Assembly: GCA_021413705.1 (NCBI GenBank)
Contig: JAIOPX010000219.1
Span: 1 to 38,073, forward strand
Reading direction: 5' to 3'
Source of the DNA: Planctomycetota bacterium
Lineage (GTDB): Bacteria > Planctomycetota > Planctomycetia > Pirellulales > UBA7805
DNA length: 38,073 nucleotides
The position numbers and the translations under genes were made by a program. Positions 15,319-23,438 of the stretch are shown here, piece by piece (the first letter of the stretch is position 1; each line of letters starts with the position of its first letter). The notes beneath the pieces were generated by a model. The model saw only the letters and a program-made list of their open reading frames with translations, made no database searches and had not been told where the DNA came from.

Positions 15319-17328
15319 CTACTTTCGGCGAGCCGGTTTGGGAGGTGGCGTGGCGAGCCATTGGGTGGCTAGTTCGGCCAAGGTTCTTCCGTGGGATTTT
15401 GTGAGGGCCGCATCGAGCGGCTGGCCTCGCTGAAGTCCTGTTGCCAGGGTGCGCAGCTTCGGGCCGGTGGTGAGCAGATAACGCGCCAAGCCATAGCCCA
15501 GCAGATCGGCGTCGTCCGGCGGTAGTTTGCCGGTCAGCCAATCGTCGGCGGTCGGTTTGTTTTCGAGCAGCGCCTTGAGTCGTTCGTCGAATTCTGGTGG
15601 TGACGCATCTTTCGGAGCGCCGGATGCGGCTATCGCGCGACCCAGGCCGGTGGCCAGCCAGGCAGGCACTTGCCATCGCGTGGCGATAGTGGCGGCAGCG
15701 ATCTGTTCGGTCAAGAGCGGAGAGAGTGAGTCGGCAGATGCTGGGTCTTTCGATTCAGCGGGCACGACGATGGGGGCATAGGCATCGACCACGGTGTATT
15801 GCCAGTGTCCGCGCTGACCACGCGGCAAGCGGCTGCGCCGCTCGACCATCAGAGCGAACTCGGTGTAGTCGTAACGGTGGGCCATGGCGTAGATCGTCAG
15901 CCGCCCATGCACCAGCGGCTTGTCGGCTGGAAGATTCAGTGCCGTGCGGATCGGTCCGACGAGTTTTTCGGCTTCGGCAGCGATCGCTTCCAGCCGCTCC
16001 TGCGAGACGTTGCCGATCACCAGGAAGTTGTCGGTCGTTGTTGTGCGAGCGGAATCGTCGGGGATGGCCAGTTTCCAGTTCTTGGCGGCCAGCGCACTTC
16101 GTTGGCGGCTCAGTTCGTCATGCGTGGCGCCGCGTGCGGCGCCCAGGGCGACGACTTCCGCCAGCGGCCGGGCAGGATCGGGGCCGTCGAACTTGGCTCC
16201 GGCGGCGATCCATTGCTCGATGGCGGAGATCTGCGCTGCGGAAAGCGGTTCGGACTCCAGCGGCATTCGCTGCCCGTCCTTGGCTGTGCCTTTGAGCTTC
16301 TGCACCAGGAGACTGCCGGCGCCGTTGCTGGGTGTAATCGCTTTGCCTGTCATGCCGCCGCGGAGCAACTGGGCGAACGACTCGACGCTCAAGCGGTTTC
16401 GCGGCTGCTGGCCTCCATGGCAGCCTACGCACTTCGCAAGCAGCACCGGCGCCACATGCGTGGAGAAGGCGATGGCACCCGGCGGCGGGGCAGGGGAGGG
16501 GCCGGCTGGCTTTTCCGGGGTTGAGTTTGCTGGCGAGGGGTTTGATGGAGGCGCAGTTCCCGGTGTCAGCTTCGCGAGTTGCTCTTCGCGATTGGCGCCG
16601 TCGAAGCGAGCGCCCTGGTCGATCCAGCGCGAGAGGAGTGCCAATTCAGCGGCGCTGACTTTCTGCTTTCCTTTGGGCATTTCGCCGGAGGCGATGATTT
16701 CAATCAGCCGGCTCTGGCCGCTGCGGCCTGGGTCGATCACGGCCGCGCCGTCCACTCCGTTGCTCAGCGCCGCAAAAGTGGCCAGGCTGAATTGACCTTT
16801 CGGTTTGTCACCCGTGTGGCAGCGAACGCAATGTGATACCAGCAGCGGAGCTACCTGGATGCGGAAACTGACGGCGTCCGTGGCTGGTTTGCCTGGCGGA
16901 GTTTGCAGTGGCTTCGCTGGTGAGGTTGTGCCTGACGGAGCTGGCTTGCTGACAGGAGGTTTCCTGGGAGTTTCACGAGGAGGTTTGAGATTGGTCCCGA
17001 GCGGCTCGAGTTCAAAGCCTTCCAGTTCGAGGCTGCCGTGCAAGTCGGCCAGCCGGCGGCGGATCGGGCCGGTCAGCAATACGGTGGCGGCGTCCTTGGC
17101 GTCGGCCTGTTGGATGCACTGCTCGGCGGCGGCTCGGGCGGCGGCGTACAGCTTGAGCGCTTCCGGGAAACGTCGGGCCGTGATTTGCTGGTTCAGTTGG
17201 TCGAGCAGGGCTTGAGTCTGCTTGGCTTGCTCGCGGACCTCGGCGGTTGGCTCGGCTTGTGCAGCTTCAACCACAGCAAGCAGCAGGGAGGCAGCCAGGA
17301 TCCCGGAACAGAATGTAGCGGAGCGCAC
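15319..17328 (-). CDS. Double c-type cytochrome motif protein with degenerate gluzincin domain
   Basis: A secreted protein of 669 residues. I start it at the GTG at 17328 (GAGG about 9 bases upstream), which places a signal peptide at residues 1-25 ending VEAAQA; the frame is open to 17517 but the extra part lacks a signal. Two planctomycete-type cytochrome c segments follow, with haem-binding CVRCH at 167-171 and CVGCH at 300-304, each followed by the usual PSCyt1-like WIDQGA or WIAAGA ending. Residues ~430-665 resemble a peptidase-MA-like gluzincin domain: an opening DNFLVIGNVSQERLEAIA, PAWLATGLGRAIA, and a C-terminal GLARYLLTTGP...HGRTLAELATQWLA pattern. The HExxH expected ~15 residues before PAWLATG is EQIAA (541-545), so zinc binding and proteolysis are probably lost. 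Pro/Ala-rich linkers join the parts. Confidence 0.88.
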   Translation of the reverse strand: MRSATFCSGILAASLLLAVVEAAQAEPTAEVREQAKQTQALLDQLNQQITARRFPEALKLYAAARAAAEQCIQQADAKDAATVLLTGPIRRRLADLHGSLELEGFELEPLGTNLKPPRETPRKPPVSKPAPSGTTSPAKPLQTPPGKPATDAVSFRIQVAPLLVSHCVRCHTGDKPKGQFSLATFAALSNGVDGAAVIDPGRSGQSRLIEIIASGEMPKGKQKVSAAELALLSRWIDQGARFDGANREEQLAKLTPGTAPPSNPSPANSTPEKPAGPSPAPPPGAIAFSTHVAPVLLAKCVGCHGGQQPRNRLSVESFAQLLRGGMTGKAITPSNGAGSLLVQKLKGTAKDGQRMPLESEPLSAAQISAIEQWIAAGAKFDGPDPARPLAEVVALGAARGATHDELSRQRSALAAKNWKLAIPDDSARTTTTDNFLVIGNVSQERLEAIAAEAEKLVGPIRTALNLPADKPLVHGRLTIYAMAHRYDYTEFALMVERRSRLPRGQRGHWQYTVVDAYAPIVVPAESKDPASADSLSPLLTEQIAAATIATRWQVPAWLATGLGRAIAASGAPKDASPPEFDERLKALLENKPTADDWLTGKLPPDDADLLGYGLARYLLTTGPKLRTLATGLQRGQPLDAALTKSHGRTLAELATQWLATPPPKPARRK

Positions 17329-17462
17329 GATGGCCAGACCTCGATCGTAAAGAACCTGCCGGCCCCTGGAGTTATAGGTGGCATTATAGCCGGGACACAG
17401 GGAGTTGAACCCCGCTGAGAGGGCCGAGGGCCGTTGGTAGTTGGCGAGCGGTCGGTGTGAGT

Positions 17463-17480
17463 GGCCGGCGGAAGCCGGCC
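17463..17480. repeat. GGCCGGCG palindrome
   Basis: A perfect 8-base-arm palindrome (GGCCGGCG with AA/GCCGGCC) upstream of the cytochrome gene. Its form, a GC palindrome centred on GCGNAAGC, matches the style of the GGCGAGC element family found at 17533, 23308, 23404 and 36603. Confidence 0.45.
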
Positions 17481-17532
17481 GTTGGTGCGGAGGTGGCGCA
17501 CAATCTTCGGGTGGCAATCGGTGCTGGAAGAA

Positions 17533-17560
17533 ACAGGGGGTTTACGCCCCCCGCTCGCCT
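17533..17560 (-). repeat. GGCGAGCGGGGGGC-type palindromic element
   Basis: On the minus strand it reads GGCGAGCGGGGGGCGTAAAC then CCCCTGT. It matches the element at 36603-36630 in 27 of 28 positions. The element is a C/G-rich hairpin with a GTAA-type loop preceded by the conserved non-palindromic tag GGCGAGC. It lies 26 bases after the stop of the HELGH gene, between that gene and the start of the cytochrome gene. Confidence 0.85.
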
Positions 17561-17586
17561 GGAGTTTCCGCTCACCTTTGGAGGGC

Positions 17587-18312
17587 CTACCCATGCAGGC
17601 GGCGTTGGACTCTTTCGCGCACACTCGGTTCCAGCCGCAGGCTCTGCTTATAGCCATAGTGCAGCGCGAACCACTCGGCATAGCGTTCGCGGTCGCGATA
17701 GCCGGTGTTCCGCTCGTCCAGCAGGTGGCCCAATTCGTGCATCAGGATGTTGTTGAGGTAAAAATCCTTGAGAGCCGCGTCGGTCCAATGGAGCGTCCAG
17801 CGGCCGTTGGCGCCTTCGACCCAATTGCCACCGTACATGGCGGCCTCGGTCACCTGATTGGGCTTCGGCGGACGGCAATGGCTTTCGATAAGTGTTGTCT
17901 CGATCGGGTAGAGATAGAGCGTGCTTCCCCACTGCATCCCATAGCAGGGAAAACGCTCCTTCTTCCGGGTCATGCGGCTAAGCTGCACAACCTCCAGCGG
18001 GGCGACATAATGGGGAGGCAATAGCCGCAGACGGCTACGGATTTCGGCCGGGGTCAGCACATGCTGATAGCCTTCGCCGGGGGGCTGAACCGCGATGCGG
18101 AAGCCGTAGGGATCGCGGCGCGTGGGTTTGTCTTTCGGCTCGTGCCAGTCCTCGGGGGGAGAGTAGGGGAGTTCCAGGTTGGGCTGGCCGCCACGGGCCC
18201 GCTTTCCGGGGACCGTGCGCTGCCGTTGGGAACCCTTGAGCGACGCGGAATGGCGCGCAGCCGCAGGGGGCATTCTCTTGCCGGCTCGTTGTGTATGGTG
18301 CTTGCGAGACAT
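17587..18312 (-). CDS. Putative zincin metallopeptidase (HELGH)
   Basis: A 241-residue protein with a zinc-binding HELGH motif at 192-196 inside MHELGHLLDE, followed 17 residues on by E213 in RYAEWFALHYG, an arrangement compatible with a gluzincin whose third ligand is that glutamate. The first ~45 residues are strongly basic (Lys/Arg/His) and there is no signal peptide, so the protein is probably cytoplasmic or nucleoid-associated. The ATG at 18312 is chosen because GGAGAG lies 6 bases upstream; the frame is open to 18432. The middle region (about 85-145) has no motif I recognise. A standalone family, seemingly planctomycete-type. The stop is 26 bases from a palindromic element. Confidence 0.8.
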   Translation of the reverse strand: MSRKHHTQRAGKRMPPAAARHSASLKGSQRQRTVPGKRARGGQPNLELPYSPPEDWHEPKDKPTRRDPYGFRIAVQPPGEGYQHVLTPAEIRSRLRLLPPHYVAPLEVVQLSRMTRKKERFPCYGMQWGSTLYLYPIETTLIESHCRPPKPNQVTEAAMYGGNWVEGANGRWTLHWTDAALKDFYLNNILMHELGHLLDERNTGYRDRERYAEWFALHYGYKQSLRLEPSVRERVQRRLHG

Positions 18313-18705
18313 GGCGAACTCTCCGTCTCGATTCGACGACAATCCCCAGCCGAGACGGCGACCCTTCGGGACTGTTTTGCATTGCTGCCGTCGGCCTTGG
18401 GGACGATCGCCCCATCCGGCGGCCAGGGTCAAAGTTCAGACAAGAACCGGCCACGGGTTTGACCCACCCGTAACCGGCTAGTTCCATCCTATGCTGCCGC
18501 GGGAAGGGAAGGCAAGTAAAAATCATAAGTTGCATACTGGTATAGAGTTACGGAGACGCATTTAACCCCCCACTTGGAGGAAAACCGTGTCCGGCGCGCC
18601 CCTACAATCGGACCTTCGATTCGGAGCCAAAACGGGCGCAAGAGTGCGCTCGAAAGAGACGAGAGACATGAACTCTTTGCTCGAGAGCAGCGCCGCGCGA
18701 CGAAG
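18313..18705. other. Spacer between kinase and HELGH gene
   Basis: 393 bases with no supportable gene. Complementary blocks GGGTCAAA near 18425 and TTTGACCC near 18456 could form a hairpin upstream of the HELGH gene. An open frame from 18587 on the plus strand runs antisense into the kinase C terminus and is treated as a shadow. Confidence 0.5.
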
Positions 18706-20262
18706 TTATCCGCCGCCGCGCATCAACATCGCTACAGAGAGGGCAACAACAGCCAGCACGCCGACCAAAACCACGACCCAAATCGCGATCGGCGGCTCTT
18801 TCCGCTTGGTGCGATTCTGCCGTTGATTGGCTGCTGTGGAAGCGAGCCCAGCGTCATTGCCAAAGATGATCTGGATCGGGGCGTCTCCTTCTTCCTGCAA
18901 GGGGCTCGCAGTCTTAACCCCTGGCAACGCCGGAGGCCGCTGCTGTCCTGTACGAGCTGTGGGGGCCGGCACTCGGTCGCTCTTTGTGGTGGGTTGCCCG
19001 GTGAGCGTGCCACGATTCATGTCGGAGACGGTGTCTTCAATACTAAAAGGCTTGCCGCGACGTGGCGGGGCTGCTCCGCGCGGATTGGCGGCCCGAGCCA
19101 TGCCACCGGCGGCGCCTCCAGCCGCTGCCCTTGCTGCTCTGGCGGCGGCCGTGAGGTTGCCCGACGAGCTGCCAGAACTAGCCGGTCCCATCGAGCCGCT
19201 ATCGCCGCTACTGCCTGCTTGGCCCCGCGAAGCCAGCCATGCCCGCAGATCGCGAGCCACCTCGGCGGCATTCTGCTGGCGGCCTTCACGCGCTTTGACC
19301 ATCATCTTCTGGCAGATCAACACCAGCTCGCGGGGAGCATCGGGCCGGCCTTCGAAGATGCTCTTGGGAGCCTTGCTCTGGTGCATCATCAACCGTTGCG
19401 GCAACGTCCCTTCGGGGAACGGAGGATGACCCATCAGCAGGAAATAGAGCGTGCAGCCCAGGCTGTAGATATCCGCCCGGCGATCCACGTTGTGGCTGTC
19501 CAAAGCCTGTTCGGGCGAGAGATAATCGGCTGTTCCCAGCACGTTTTCTTCGTGGGCGACCGTTAGGGAACTCCGCTCGTCGTCGTCGAAACGGGCCAGA
19601 CCCATGTCGAGGATCTTGACGGTACCTTTCTCGTCCACCAGCAGGTTGGCCGGCTTGATATCGCGGTGGATGAGCCCTGAATTGTGGGCGTGTTCCAGGC
19701 CATCGGCGGCCTGAATGATATAGTCGGCGGCCATATCATAGCCTAGCGGGCCTATCGCCTTGACCAGTTGTTGGAGGTCTTTTCCTTCGATGAACTCCAT
19801 CACCAGGTAGTGGACGTTTCCTTCATTGTCGATGTCGTAGGCCCGCACGATATTGCGATGGTCGAGCCGGGCGGCGGCTTGGCCTTCCTGGTGGAAACGG
19901 GCCAAGTAGGACGTATCGTTGACCCGGCGTTCCGGCAGCACCTTAATGGCCACGCGGCGATGCAACAGCCCATGCTCGGCCAGGTAGACGCTGCTCATGC
20001 CGCCGGTGCCCAGGTGGCCCAGCAGCTTATACTTGCCGAGGAAGAAACCCTTGTGGCGGCCTTCGAGCAGTTTTTCGGCCTGCCAGGCGGTGATCAGCTT
20101 GGTCTGAATCAAGGCTTCGGCCAGTTGGCGGGCGTTCTCGGGGAGCTTGCCTTCGAATTGCGCGCGGCACTGCGCAACGGCGGACGCCAGTGGCTCTTTT
20201 TCAACCAAGCCACTCCGCTTAATCAGTTCGAGCAGTTTTTCAGAAGAGTCGACTTTGGGCAT
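18706..20262 (-). CDS. Membrane-anchored Ser/Thr protein kinase
   Basis: A 518-residue eukaryotic-type kinase. Residues 1-75 form an N-terminal helical module of the kind placed before kinases in planctomycetes. The kinase domain spans about 79-345: glycine loop [10 protein letters not shown] (82-91), catalytic lysine K107 in [17 protein letters not shown] at 199-208, and DMG at 219-221 in place of the usual DFG. The DMG variant still has the metal-binding aspartate. A Gly/Ala/Ser/Pro-rich linker (~350-480) leads to one C-terminal membrane helix (about 494-516), so the kinase faces the cytoplasm. ATG at 20262 is chosen; an upstream ATG would include a short tandem repeat. No cognate phosphatase or obvious substrate gene adjoins. 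Confidence 0.95.
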   Translation of the reverse strand: MPKVDSSEKLLELIKRSGLVEKEPLASAVAQCRAQFEGKLPENARQLAEALIQTKLITAWQAEKLLEGRHKGFFLGKYKLLGHLGTGGMSSVYLAEHGLLHRRVAIKVLPERRVNDTSYLARFHQEGQAAARLDHRNIVRAYDIDNEGNVHYLVMEFIEGKDLQQLVKAIGPLGYDMAADYIIQAADGLEHAHNSGLIHRDIKPANLLVDEKGTVKILDMGLARFDDDERSSLTVAHEENVLGTADYLSPEQALDSHNVDRRADIYSLGCTLYFLLMGHPPFPEGTLPQRLMMHQSKAPKSIFEGRPDAPRELVLICQKMMVKAREGRQQNAAEVARDLRAWLASRGQAGSSGDSGSMGPASSGSSSGNLTAAARAARAAAGGAAGGMARAANPRGAAPPRRGKPFSIEDTVSDMNRGTLTGQPTTKSDRVPAPTARTGQQRPPALPGVKTASPLQEEGDAPIQIIFGNDAGLASTAANQRQNRTKRKEPPIAIWVVVLVGVLAVVALSVAMLMRGGG

Positions 20263-20278
20263 ACGGGTGACGCCAAAA

Positions 20279-20304
20279 CCGGACACTGGAAAGCCGGACA
20301 CTGG
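20279..20304. repeat. Partial tandem duplication, 15-bp period
   Basis: The unit CCGGACACTGGAAAG (20279-20293) is followed at once by a second copy of its first 11 bases (20294-20304). It lies 17 bases upstream of the kinase ATG and is read as VSGFPVSGF if the start is placed further out. Confidence 0.85.
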
Positions 20305-20534
20305 CCACAACGCAGATAAGCTACAGTCAGCAGATGGTGCTGTCCCTATCCTACGGATGAGACTGTGCTTCGGTCCGACGGACCAACATTACACGGCCGT
20401 CCGACCTGGGGCAGCGCCATGCGCTAAACTTTAGGCTACCATGCGTTTCGGCAGCTTACCAGCGCTTTGCCGCAAGGTTAAGCAGGAATCGTTAAAAATT
20501 GGAGAAGTCCAGTCATTTTGGGGGTATGGCCGCC

Positions 20535-20768
20535 ATGCCTGATCCAGAGGTTGTCCTTTATACTCGGCAGGGTTGTCACCTTTGTGATGACGCCAAAGCA
20601 ATTCTGGTGCGTTATGGGCTTTTCCCGAGGGAGGTCGATATCGACACGGTTGCCGACCTGCGGAGCCAGTACAACGAGTGCGTCCCGGTGGTCGAAATCG
20701 ACGGCCAAGTCCGGTTCCGCGGCCGGGTCGATGAGCGCCTGCTCAGACGGCTGTTACATGCCCGATAA
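20535..20768 (+). CDS. Glutaredoxin-family protein
   Basis: A 77-residue thioredoxin-fold protein (DUF836/NrdH-like), with the redox motif CHLC in RQGCHLCDDAKAIL near residues 13-16 of this start, then a helix and the cis-proline segment CVPVVEIDG. It probably reduces a protein disulfide or mixed disulfide in the cytoplasm; the partner is unknown. Start choice is uncertain: in-frame ATGs at 20526 and 20535 and a TTG at 20499 are possible; 20535 has the best spacing (about 10 bases) to the GGGGG stretch. It is followed by thiO after 47 bases on the same strand, so they may form a small operon. Confidence 0.83.
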   Translation: MPDPEVVLYTRQGCHLCDDAKAILVRYGLFPREVDIDTVADLRSQYNECVPVVEIDGQVRFRGRVDERLLRRLLHAR

Positions 20769-20815
20769 CTCTGCGCCGGTCCTCCAGACTCTAGCCTCAA
20801 GTCTCCAGCCTAATT

Positions 20816-21931
20816 ATGGACGATTGCCTGATCATTGGTGGCGGAGTGGTGGGGCTGTCGCTGGCTTGGGAATTGGCCGGCTGTGGGCTAAAGGTTCATG
20901 TGGTGGAACGAGGCCAGCCGGGGCGCGAGGCATCTTGGGCAGGGGCCGGCATCCTGCCCGCAGCCCGGCGATCTCCCGGCGGATCGCCGTTGGAGCAGCT
21001 CTCCGCGCTAAGCCGCCGGCTTCATGCCGAGTGGGCAGAGCGGCTCAGTTCCGAAACTGGCATCAAAACCGGTTTCCGCGTTTGCGGAGAACTGCATGTG
21101 GCCCGCACGGCTGAAGCAGTTGCTCGAGTTGAGCAGGAAGCCCGCGAGTGGGAAGCGGCCGACCTCTGTGTCGAGCGACCGACGGAGGCCCAGGTGCTGA
21201 AGCGAGAACCGGCGCTTGCTGGGGTGTCTGGGACGACGCTCCAGCCGTCGATCCTCTCCGCCGCTTGGCTCCCCGAGGCGGCACAGATCCGCAATCCTCG
21301 CCATTTGCAGGCGCTGGTGCTTGCCTGTCGGCAGCGCGGCGTACGGCTGACTTCCAATGCGGCGGTCGAGGATGTTGCGACTCATGATGGGAAACTGAAA
21401 GAAGTCATTACTACGGTCGGACGTTTTACCGCCGAGCGGTTTGTGCTGTGCGCTGGCGCTTGGACCGAGACGCTGCTCGCGCGGCTGGGCCGCCCGTTGC
21501 CGCTTAAACCTATCCGCGGCCAGATGGTCCTGATGAAGTTGCCTGGGCAAGTGCTCAGTTGTATTGTCCACGAGGGGCCGCACTATCTGGTTCCGCGAGA
21601 TGACGGCCGCGTGTTGGTCGGCTCCACTTTGGAAGATGTCGGGTTCGACAAAAGGACCACGGACGAGGCTATCACGGAACTGACCATGTTCGCCCATTCA
21701 ATCGTCCCCGCTTTGCGAGAAGCGGAGATCGAGCAGACCTGGGCTGGCCTGCGCCCCGGAAGCGCCCTGCCGAATCCGCTGATTGGGCCGCTCCCCAACT
21801 ACGAGAATGTCTTAGTCGCCGCTGGCCATTTTCGGTGGGGGCTGTATCTGTCTCCCGCCACCGCCATCTTGCTAAGACAGTTTATGCAAGGGGAGAAGAC
21901 AGAGATTTCGCTGGCGGAATTTCAACCGTAG
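20816..21931 (+). CDS. thiO: Glycine oxidase ThiO (thiamine biosynthesis)
   Basis: A 371-residue FAD-dependent D-amino-acid-oxidase-type enzyme. ThiO oxidises glycine to dehydroglycine, used for the thiazole ring of thiamine. FAD binding: IIGGGVVGLSLAWELA at residues 6-21 with the Rossmann GxGxxG, followed by VVERG (acidic strand end). ThiO-like segments are EASWAGAGILPA, the LKPIRGQMVLM motif and the YLVPRDDGRVLVGSTLEDVGFD stretch near 260-281 (YLVPRDDGR, VLVGSTLEDVG). The C terminus has TWAGLRPGSALPNPLIGPL and GHFRWGLYLSPATA, as in ThiO/SolA-like oxidases. No thiG or thiS adjoins. The stop codon TAG at 21929-21931 belongs to the palindromic element that follows. Confidence 0.9.
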   Translation: MDDCLIIGGGVVGLSLAWELAGCGLKVHVVERGQPGREASWAGAGILPAARRSPGGSPLEQLSALSRRLHAEWAERLSSETGIKTGFRVCGELHVARTAEAVARVEQEAREWEAADLCVERPTEAQVLKREPALAGVSGTTLQPSILSAAWLPEAAQIRNPRHLQALVLACRQRGVRLTSNAAVEDVATHDGKLKEVITTVGRFTAERFVLCAGAWTETLLARLGRPLPLKPIRGQMVLMKLPGQVLSCIVHEGPHYLVPRDDGRVLVGSTLEDVGFDKRTTDEAITELTMFAHSIVPALREAEIEQTWAGLRPGSALPNPLIGPLPNYENVLVAAGHFRWGLYLSPATAILLRQFMQGEKTEISLAEFQP

Positions 21932-22023
21932 GGTGGGTGCTTGCACCCACCAAAACATTCGGCATCGGCAAACGTGCCACTTACCGAGTCGGTAGAAGCG
22001 GTGGGTGCAAGCACCCACCCTAC
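21928..22023. repeat. Palindrome pair ending two convergent genes
   Basis: Arms 21928-21951 and 22000-22023 each contain the palindrome GGTGGGTGC/GCACCCACC and are inverted copies with GTAGGG and CCCTAC outer ends. The left arm supplies the TAG stop of thiO, and the right arm ends inside the stop codon of the TlpA gene on the other strand. It is a likely bidirectional transcription terminator or 3'-end stabiliser for both genes. Confidence 0.88.
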
Positions 22024-23237
22024 TACTTTTTCTCTTCCGCCTTCTTTTCCTCTTTCGCTTTTTCCGGCGGGCCTATCAGTTCACCCAGCAGGCGGCCCAA
22101 TTCTGGGCCTCGGGCGTTGAGCGACACCACTTTTCCTTCGCGATCGACCAGGATTGCCGTGGGAATGCCGGCGACGCCGTATTGGATGGCCAGCGGACCC
22201 TCCTTGCCGGCGGCTTTGAAATCCTTGTCCATCGTGATCGTCCAGGGTACTTTGCGCTGGGCCACAAAATCATCCACACGCTGCCGGTCGTCATCCACGC
22301 TCACGCCGATGACGTCAAATCCGCGACCGTGATATTGCTCGAAGTTGTTCACAATGTTCGGAAGCTCCTTCACGCAAGGGCCGCACCAGGTGGCCCAGAA
22401 ATCGACCAGCACCACTTTACCGCGATAGCTCTTCCAGTCGATTTGCTTGCCGTCCAGCATCGTTCCATAGACTTCCATCGGCTTGCCCATCAAACCGAGT
22501 CGTCGTGCGGTACGTTGAAACTGCTGCCCAAGCTGTACGAACCGCTTGTCGTCGCTCTTGCTCAAGAGTTCGCCGAAGCTCGTCAGTGCATCCGCCGCCT
22601 CCGTGTTCGCGTCGCGCTGTTCGAGATGATCGGTCAACCCCTTCATGATCATCACATGTTCCAGGCGGAGTTTGAGGGGGGCGAAGTACTGTTTGGCGTC
22701 GGCCACCATCGCTTTCAGCGCCTCGGGCTTGGCATCGGGGGCGGGCGTGAATCGCTCAGCCAGTGCGGCGGTGGTCACCACCTCGGAAACTTGGGGGCGC
22801 TTGTCGTCGCTGTATTTTTTGAGAAGTTCCGTCACCTCGCCACTGGCCTTCTTATCACCCAGGCGAGTCAGCAGCCGTAGGGCCGAGATCTTGGCACCCA
22901 GGGCGCCGGCGGCCAGCTTGTCTCCCTTGTCTCCTGCCGCGTCGGGATGGGCCAGCAACTTCTCGGCCGCCTCGAGGATCTCGCGTTGCGTGTTCGTGAA
23001 GCTGGCGATGAACTCGTCTCGGCTGTTGCCCGTGGGGCGGCGGTGCGATAGCTGCTCGAGTTGCTTGATGAGATCCTCTGCCGATTCGGCCTTGGCCGGT
23101 TCGGCCGGGGCATCGGTCTTGGGAGGGCTTGCTTCGGGCTTGGGTTCATCTGCGGATGAGGCGTTGGTCGCAAGCCAGAGACCCGCCACAGCCACACTCA
23201 CTCCGATTACCGACGACCAGGAACGTACGACTTTCAT
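22023..23237 (-). CDS. TlpA-like thiol-disulfide oxidoreductase
   Basis: A 404-residue secreted thioredoxin-like protein. A signal peptide (1-29, ending NASSAD) is followed by a Pro/Ala/Glu-rich stretch (31-55), a helical domain of unknown function (56-250) that is common in planctomycete TlpA fusions, and a C-terminal AhpC-TSA/Redoxin domain (about 252-390) with the catalytic WCGPC at 284-288 in FWATWCGPCVKE. GIPTAILVDREGKVV carries the cis-proline. It probably reduces or oxidises periplasmic disulfides; partner unknown. The last residues are a run of Lys and Glu ending EEKK. The stop lies in the palindromic element shared with thiO. Confidence 0.93.
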   Translation of the reverse strand: MKVVRSWSSVIGVSVAVAGLWLATNASSADEPKPEASPPKTDAPAEPAKAESAEDLIKQLEQLSHRRPTGNSRDEFIASFTNTQREILEAAEKLLAHPDAAGDKGDKLAAGALGAKISALRLLTRLGDKKASGEVTELLKKYSDDKRPQVSEVVTTAALAERFTPAPDAKPEALKAMVADAKQYFAPLKLRLEHVMIMKGLTDHLEQRDANTEAADALTSFGELLSKSDDKRFVQLGQQFQRTARRLGLMGKPMEVYGTMLDGKQIDWKSYRGKVVLVDFWATWCGPCVKELPNIVNNFEQYHGRGFDVIGVSVDDDRQRVDDFVAQRKVPWTITMDKDFKAAGKEGPLAIQYGVAGIPTAILVDREGKVVSLNARGPELGRLLGELIGPPEKAKEEKKAEEKK

Positions 23238-23307
23238 GGGTAAGCCTCTTCAATATCTTGGTTGGTTTGCGACGCAACGTGTCATTGTATGTCTCCCGGC
23301 CGCCAAC

Positions 23308-23333
23308 GGCGAGCCGGGGGCGTCAACCCCTGG
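23308..23333 (+). repeat. GGCGAGC-type palindromic element
   Basis: Reads GGCGAGCCGGGGGCGTCAAC then CCCTGG, the same tag plus hairpin layout as 36603-36630. It lies in the spacer upstream of the TlpA gene. Confidence 0.72.
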
Positions 23334-23403
23334 AGGTGCTTGGACCGCCGGTAAACATTGAGCATTTGGTTGGAATGGTACGCGATTGAGCCCCACCCTT
23401 CCT

Positions 23404-23430
23404 CCGCGGGCTTACGCCCGCGGCTCGCCG
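23404..23430 (-). repeat. GGCGAGC-type palindromic element after a stop
   Basis: On the minus strand: GGCGAGCCGCGGGCGTAAGC then CCGCGG; a perfect GC-rich stem with the conserved GGCGAGC tag. It begins 9 bases beyond the stop of the flavoprotein-like gene and could end its transcript. Confidence 0.75.
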
Positions 23431-23438
23431 CGCGGAGA

